Origin: DASPKW01 sp038244055
Lineage (GTDB): Bacteria; Planctomycetota; Phycisphaerae; Tepidisphaerales; Tepidisphaeraceae
Direction: 5' to 3'
Length of the DNA: 9,133 bases
NCBI GenBank assembly: GCA_038244055.1
Contig: JBBRTW010000283.1
Coordinates: forward strand, 1-9,133
Shown here: piece by piece, positions 5,110-9,133 of the stretch
Position numbering within the stretch: the stretch's first letter is position 1
Layout of the letters: each line of letters begins with the position of its first letter
Notes under the pieces: generated by a model
Databases searched by the model: none
What the model saw: only the letters and a program-made list of their open reading frames with translations
What the model was told of the DNA's origin: nothing
Program-made: the position numbers and the translations under genes

Positions 5110-7536
5110 TCACTCCACATAGAAAAACTCATTCCCGCACAAAACCACGCGCATGTACGCCGCCAGCGCCGCCTGCTCGCGTGCCTCTACGAGCACGGTC
5201 GTCGCCTTCAACTTGACCTGATACGCATTCATGAACTGGATTGCCGCCCCGACATCCTCCGCGCCGGCCGGCCGGTTCAGGCAGAGCGAAATCGCCCGGC
5301 CGATGCGCGTGGCGCTATCGGGCGCTTCGTTCATCAACCGCGCCGCGATCTTCTCGCTGCGATCGAACACGAACTTGTCGTTCATCATGTACAGCGCCTG
5401 CAGGGGCGTGGTGCTCTCGACGCGCTCGGCCGTCGAGGCGTTGGTATCAGCGCCATCAAACATCGCCAGGAACGGATGCTTCTTGATCCGCTGCTGCATC
5501 ATGTAGATGCTCCGCAGCTTCGAATCGTAAACGGCGGCGAACGGGGCGTGCTGGGTCCAGCTCCACTTGGCCATGGGCGGGAAGGGATGCGGGCCGCCCA
5601 TCGCGCGATCGAGTTCGCCGCTCAGGGCGAGGAATGAATCGCGAATCTCCTCGGCATCCAGGCGGCGACGATCGAACTGCCAGAGGTAGATATTGGCCGG
5701 GTCTTTCTCGGCGTTCTTCACATCATCATTGCTCGACCGCTGATAGGCGGCCGAGGTCATGATGAGCCGGTGCATCGCCTTGATGGACCAGCCGCCCTCG
5801 ACAAATTTCCTGGCCAGATAATCCAGCAATTCCGGATGGCTCGGCGCAACCCCGCGCTTCCCGAAATCGCTGGCCGATGCCACGATGCCCCGGCCAAAAT
5901 GGTTCTGCCAGATTCGATTGACCATCACCCGCGCGGTCAGTGGATTCTTCGCATCGGTCAGCCATTTCGCCAGTTCGATCCGACCGCTTGCCTTTTGTCC
6001 ATCCGGCAACTTCTGCCCGCCCAGCACCGACAGAAACCCGCGCCGGACCACCGGTCCGAGGTCTCCCGGCTCACCGCGCTTCATGATCGCGTAATCGCGC
6101 CGCGCTTCATCATCCCCCTCCTGCACCGCGTAGGCCGAGGGATAATCCGGCGCCTGGGCGCGCATCTTGTCGAGTTCGGTCTTGACCTTCTCCATCTCCG
6201 CCTTGATTTTCTTCTGCTGGGCGGGGTCCTCGACTTTTCGCGACTCGCGGCGGAGGCGGTTGAATTCCTTATCGAGGGGGGCGACTTTCTCGTTGAAGGC
6301 CTTGTACTTGGCCTCGATTTCCGGCGACATCGCCAGCACGACCATGTCCTTCTGAAAGCGCGTATTCTCGCTGCCGGGGAAGGGGTATTTGGTGCTGGCC
6401 AGGATTCCGTACAGGGCGTAGTAGTCCGAGCTCGGAATCGGATCGAATTTGTGATCGTGGCAACGCGCGCAGGCGACGCTCAGCCCGAGAATCCCCTTGC
6501 CCAGCGTATCGATCGTGTCGTCGTAGGTCAGGTGCATGACCGACTCCGGCGCGACGCTGAACCGCCGCGAGATGGCCAGGAATCCCGTGGCGACGATGTG
6601 ATCCTGCCGCTCGGCCTCATCCTTGTGGGGCAGCAAATCGCCGGCCACCTGCTCGGTGATGAAGCGGTCGTAAGGCTTGTCCTGATTGAGCGAGTTGATG
6701 ACGTAGTTGCGATAGAGATAGGCCTGCGGAATCGGGTAATCGGCGCTTTCGCCGGCGGTGTCGGCGTAGCGGACGACATCGAGCCAGTGACGGCCCCAGC
6801 GCTCGCCGTAGGCTGTGCTGGCGAGGAGACGATCGATCACTTTCTCGAAGGCGCTGGCGGAGTTGTCGTTTACGAAGGCTTCGACTTCCTCGGGCGCGGG
6901 CGGCAGGCCGGTCAAATCGAATGTCGCCCGGCGGATCAGGGCGCGCTTGTCGGCCGGGCCAACGGGCGTCAGGCCCTTCTCGTCTAGTTTGGCGGCGATG
7001 AACTTGTCGATGGGATGATCGGCCTTCGCGGCCGCCCCTTGCGATGGAATTGCGGATTCGACAACCGGCTTGAACGCCCACCACGCCTTCGCCTCGGCCG
7101 ACTCGGGCGCGGGGGTCGCATAGGGCGACTTCACCTGCTCGATGCGCGGGTCGGGCGCGCCCATTTTCACCCAGGCCACAAAATCGGCGATCTGCTGCTT
7201 GCTCAGCGGGTCGCCCTTGGGCGGCATGGTCAGATCGGGATCATCGCCGCGAACGGCCGCGATGAGCGGGCTTTTCTCAGGCTCGCCCGGCGCGATGGCG
7301 GGCTTCTTCGATGCCCCGCCCTTGAGCAGACCAGCCCGCGAATCAAGCAGCAGATCTCCTTTGAGCTTCTCGCTTTGCGCGCTGTGGCACTTGTAGCATT
7401 GCCCCACCAGCACCGGCCGGATTTTGCTCTCGAAAAACTCCAGCCCGCGAGCCTGGGCCTTGCCATCGGGCGCAGCCCATGCGCCCCCGGCCAACAGTCC
7501 AACCATCAGCCCAAAAATCCATCGACAGGGTCCCAT
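5110..7536 (-). CDS. PSCyt1-DUF1549-DUF1553 (PSD1) secreted cytochrome-c-like protein
   Basis: This is an 808-residue exported heme protein of the planctomycete PSCyt1/PSD1 type; its substrate and electron partner are unknown. The signal peptide (residues 1-21) ends in AWA-AP. A cytochrome-c domain follows, with heme motif CYKCH at 47-51 and a likely distal Met ligand in TMPPKGDPL (about 103-111). DUF1549 spans about 174-380 and carries FDLTGLPP, ERWGRHWLDVVRYADT and a second CxxCH motif, CARCHDHKFDPIP (356-368). A charged helical stretch (about 404-462) is probably coiled coil. DUF1553 spans about 515-790 with NPLTARVMVNRIWQNHFGRG, ESTTPLQALYMMN and the typical C-terminus NEFFYVE. AGGA lies seven bases before ATG-7536 but only four before an overlapping GTG at 7539, so ATG is preferred. 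It probably works with the downstream DUF1501 protein in the periplasm. Confidence 0.93.
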   Translation of the reverse strand: MGPCRWIFGLMVGLLAGGAWAAPDGKAQARGLEFFESKIRPVLVGQCYKCHSAQSEKLKGDLLLDSRAGLLKGGASKKPAIAPGEPEKSPLIAAVRGDDPDLTMPPKGDPLSKQQIADFVAWVKMGAPDPRIEQVKSPYATPAPESAEAKAWWAFKPVVESAIPSQGAAAKADHPIDKFIAAKLDEKGLTPVGPADKRALIRRATFDLTGLPPAPEEVEAFVNDNSASAFEKVIDRLLASTAYGERWGRHWLDVVRYADTAGESADYPIPQAYLYRNYVINSLNQDKPYDRFITEQVAGDLLPHKDEAERQDHIVATGFLAISRRFSVAPESVMHLTYDDTIDTLGKGILGLSVACARCHDHKFDPIPSSDYYALYGILASTKYPFPGSENTRFQKDMVVLAMSPEIEAKYKAFNEKVAPLDKEFNRLRRESRKVEDPAQQKKIKAEMEKVKTELDKMRAQAPDYPSAYAVQEGDDEARRDYAIMKRGEPGDLGPVVRRGFLSVLGGQKLPDGQKASGRIELAKWLTDAKNPLTARVMVNRIWQNHFGRGIVASASDFGKRGVAPSHPELLDYLARKFVEGGWSIKAMHRLIMTSAAYQRSSNDDVKNAEKDPANIYLWQFDRRRLDAEEIRDSFLALSGELDRAMGGPHPFPPMAKWSWTQHAPFAAVYDSKLRSIYMMQQRIKKHPFLAMFDGADTNASTAERVESTTPLQALYMMNDKFVFDRSEKIAARLMNEAPDSATRIGRAISLCLNRPAGAEDVGAAIQFMNAYQVKLKATTVLVEAREQAALAAYMRVVLCGNEFFYVE

Positions 7537-7543
7537 CACCCTT

Positions 7544-7547
7544 TCCT
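7544..7547 (-). promoter_or_regulatory. Ribosome binding site of the PSCyt1-PSD1 gene
   Basis: AGGA on the minus strand is seven bases from ATG-7536 and only four from the adjacent GTG-7539. This argues for the ATG. I found no convincing promoter in the 84-base gap to the upstream flavoprotein gene; TTGACC occurs there without a suitable -10. Read-through from the flavoprotein gene is therefore possible. Confidence 0.45.
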
Positions 7548-7620
7548 ACGCCTGAATCGGCAAAAGGTTGGAAGAATCCCAGATGGCCGGTCAATCCATC
7601 GTATACCCCCCGTCCCGCGA

Positions 7621-9133
7621 TCACACGCGGCGCTCCACATCGCTGCGCAGAACCAGCGCGCCCGTGGGGCAGGCCCGCGCGCAATCGGCGGCCGCCTTTT
7701 CGAGCGCCTGGGCCATCTCCCCTTCGAAGGGCACGCCGACCCGAACCGCGAAACCCCGGCCGATCATGGTCAGCCCCAGTCGCTCATCGGCGCGGCCGGC
7801 GATCTGCACGCAGAGGCCGCATTGAATGCACTTGCCTTCTTCGTAGAGGACCAGGGGATGCGACTGGGTGCGCGTGAAGGTGCGGCGCTCCATCTTGTAG
7901 GTGGCGGGGCTGGCATTGTAGAGGATGGAATATTCGCGGAGGAGACAGTCATCGAGTTTGCCACAATCGCAATGGAGGCAGCGCGAGGATTCGATGGCGG
8001 CGTGAGAAGGCGATAAACCCTCCGGGCCGGCGACGCCTCCCTGCCTCGGGGAATCGGGTTTGTTGAGCACGAGCGTGGCCATCTCGGCCTGGCTCATGAC
8101 GCCGAGGCGCACGGAGAACTGGCTCTCATCGTGGCGAACCTGACCGCGCAGATATTCATCGATCGAGAGCGCGGCGTTTCGGCCATCGCCGACCGCGCGG
8201 ACGGCGTAGCGATAAGGCGTCACCGCAGCGCCGGCGGCGAAGACGCCTTCGAGCGGTGTGAACATCGTGCGCTTATCGGTCTTGAGGCCTTTGCCCATCA
8301 TGGCCAGACCGAGGGCGGCCGACTTGGCGGGATCGACTTCGCCAACGGCGATCAGGACCGCATCGTGGGCTTTGCGCAGGTCGGCGATGGAGATATCGCG
8401 GCCGATGCGGGTTTTCATAATGAACTGTGCGCCGAGACGTTGGACGAGGGCGATCTCGGCGTCCAATACATCGCGCGGGAGTTTTTCGGGAGCGATGGCG
8501 TAGCGGAGATTGCCGCCGGGTTCATCGCGATCATCGTAAAGCGTGCAGGCGTGGCCGCGCTGCAGGAGATACCAGGCGGCGGCCAGTCCGGCGGGGCCGG
8601 TGCCGACGATGGCGATATGCTTGCCGGTTGCGGGCTGGCAGGGCGGCAGCCAGGCCTTTTCCACGCCATGGGCCAGATCGGTATCGGCGACGAAGCGCTT
8701 GAGCTGGCAGATGGAAACCGGCGCATCGACCTGGGCGCGGCGGCAGCCTTTTTCGCAGAGCTCGGGGCAGATTCGGCCAAGCGTGGCGGGGAGGGCGATG
8801 TGCTCCTTGACGACGATCAGGGCCTCGGGAAGCCGGCCGGCATCGATATGGCGGATCATCAGCGGGATATCCATCCGCGCCGGGCAGGTGTTCTGACAGG
8901 GCCCGCGGCAATCGCCGGCGTGGTCGGCCAGAAGCAGCTCCAGCGCCATCTTCCGCGCGGCGATGATCTCCGGCGTCTGGCTATCGACAGCCATGCCTTC
9001 GATTGCGATTGTAGCACAGGAAGGAACGAGCCGCCGCGCGCCGTTGACGCGAACGACACAGCAGAGGCAGGAGGTGTTCGGTGTGCAGCCATCGAGATGA
9101 CACAGCGCCGGCACATCGATTCCCAGCGCCCGC
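7621..9133 (-). CDS. Multi-cluster Fe-S FAD-dependent oxidoreductase (GltD/NuoG-like), N-terminus beyond window
   Basis: This is a cytoplasmic electron-transfer flavoprotein, incomplete at its N-terminus: the frame stays open to the edge, reading RALGIDVPALCHL. Numbering from that Arg, a NuoG/FdhA-type [2Fe-2S] domain has Cys11, 22, 25 and 39. A GltD/dihydropyrimidine-dehydrogenase-type Fe-S domain follows (Cys75, 79, 83, 122, 126, 130, 142; GPCQNTCPARMDIP). The FAD domain has GTGPAG (177-182), EPGG (204-207) and GVFAAGAAV (296-304). Only about 30 residues separate DAVLIAVG from GVFAAGAAV, so the NAD(P)H-binding domain normally inserted there is missing. The C-terminus has a CxxCxC-x5-C cluster of cysteines (385-396) and a ferredoxin domain with Cys435, 438, 441 and 488 but lacking the residues for a second cluster. 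It probably relays electrons between a NuoF/hydrogenase-like or dehydrogenase partner and ferredoxin; the partner is not visible. Total length would be about 530 residues. Confidence 0.85.
   Translation of the reverse strand, partial: RALGIDVPALCHLDGCTPNTSCLCCVVRVNGARRLVPSCATIAIEGMAVDSQTPEIIAARKMALELLLADHAGDCRGPCQNTCPARMDIPLMIRHIDAGRLPEALIVVKEHIALPATLGRICPELCEKGCRRAQVDAPVSICQLKRFVADTDLAHGVEKAWLPPCQPATGKHIAIVGTGPAGLAAAWYLLQRGHACTLYDDRDEPGGNLRYAIAPEKLPRDVLDAEIALVQRLGAQFIMKTRIGRDISIADLRKAHDAVLIAVGEVDPAKSAALGLAMMGKGLKTDKRTMFTPLEGVFAAGAAVTPYRYAVRAVGDGRNAALSIDEYLRGQVRHDESQFSVRLGVMSQAEMATLVLNKPDSPRQGGVAGPEGLSPSHAAIESSRCLHCDCGKLDDCLLREYSILYNASPATYKMERRTFTRTQSHPLVLYEEGKCIQCGLCVQIAGRADERLGLTMIGRGFAVRVGVPFEGEMAQALEKAAADCARACPTGALVLRSDVERRV

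Noticed and set aside
4965..5216. Plus-strand frame with repetitive Cys/Pro/Ser peptide (83 codons)
   Set aside because: The peptide repeats come directly from translating the octamer minisatellite, not from a coding gene.
5770..6987. Plus-strand open frame (405 codons) opposite the PSCyt1-PSD1 gene
   Set aside because: It is His/Arg/Val-rich nonsense in translation; the minus strand carries conserved heme and DUF1549/DUF1553 motifs.
7537..7620. Promoter for the PSCyt1-PSD1 gene based on TTGACC
   Set aside because: No acceptable -10 element lies at 15-19 bases from it, so it was not called.
7015..8016. Plus-strand open frame (333 codons) spanning two minus-strand genes
   Set aside because: It crosses the intergenic gap without a ribosome binding site or recognisable domain, so it is a shadow frame.

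Overview
The window is G+C-rich bacterial DNA, most likely from a planctomycete (Planctomycetota). The best evidence is the adjacent pair of a secreted cytochrome-c/DUF1549/DUF1553 protein (PSCyt1-PSD1 type) and a Tat-exported DUF1501 protein, a combination strongly expanded in that phylum. An LptD homologue implies an outer membrane containing LPS or a related glycolipid. The genus cannot be fixed from this sequence alone.

Layout. Positions 1-157 hold a good sigma70-like promoter (37-65), a leader and a strong ribosome binding site. Positions 158-3187 (+) encode a full-length LptD-type outer-membrane glycolipid transporter; a GTG start at 158 fits better than the upstream ATG at 98. Positions 3188-3456 separate two convergent genes. 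This gap contains a heptad repeat, a small inverted repeat, a G+C-rich hairpin and a perfect 16-bp parS-like palindrome (3403-3418) inside a 26-bp A5/T5-flanked dyad. Positions 3457-4887 (-) encode a DUF1501 protein. Positions 4888-5109 hold an 11-unit octamer minisatellite and a REP-like hairpin. Positions 5110-7536 (-) encode the di-heme-motif PSCyt1-PSD1 protein. Positions 7621-9133 (-) encode a multi-cluster Fe-S flavoprotein whose N-terminus lies beyond the right edge.

How the genes work together. The three minus-strand genes run in the order flavoprotein, cytochrome/PSD1, DUF1501. The last two probably form a functional pair outside the cytoplasm: a Sec-exported heme protein and a Tat-exported alkaline-phosphatase-fold protein. 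Their substrate is unknown. The flavoprotein is cytoplasmic and probably belongs to a separate redox complex. LptD acts in envelope biogenesis and is convergent with the pair.

Most worth a second look are the parS-like site, which would imply proximity to the chromosome origin and a ParABS system, and the flavoprotein, which has a GltD-like FAD fold but lacks the usual NAD(P)H-binding insert and retains only one of two C-terminal clusters. I see no CRISPR array, transposase, tRNA, rRNA or recognisable defence system.
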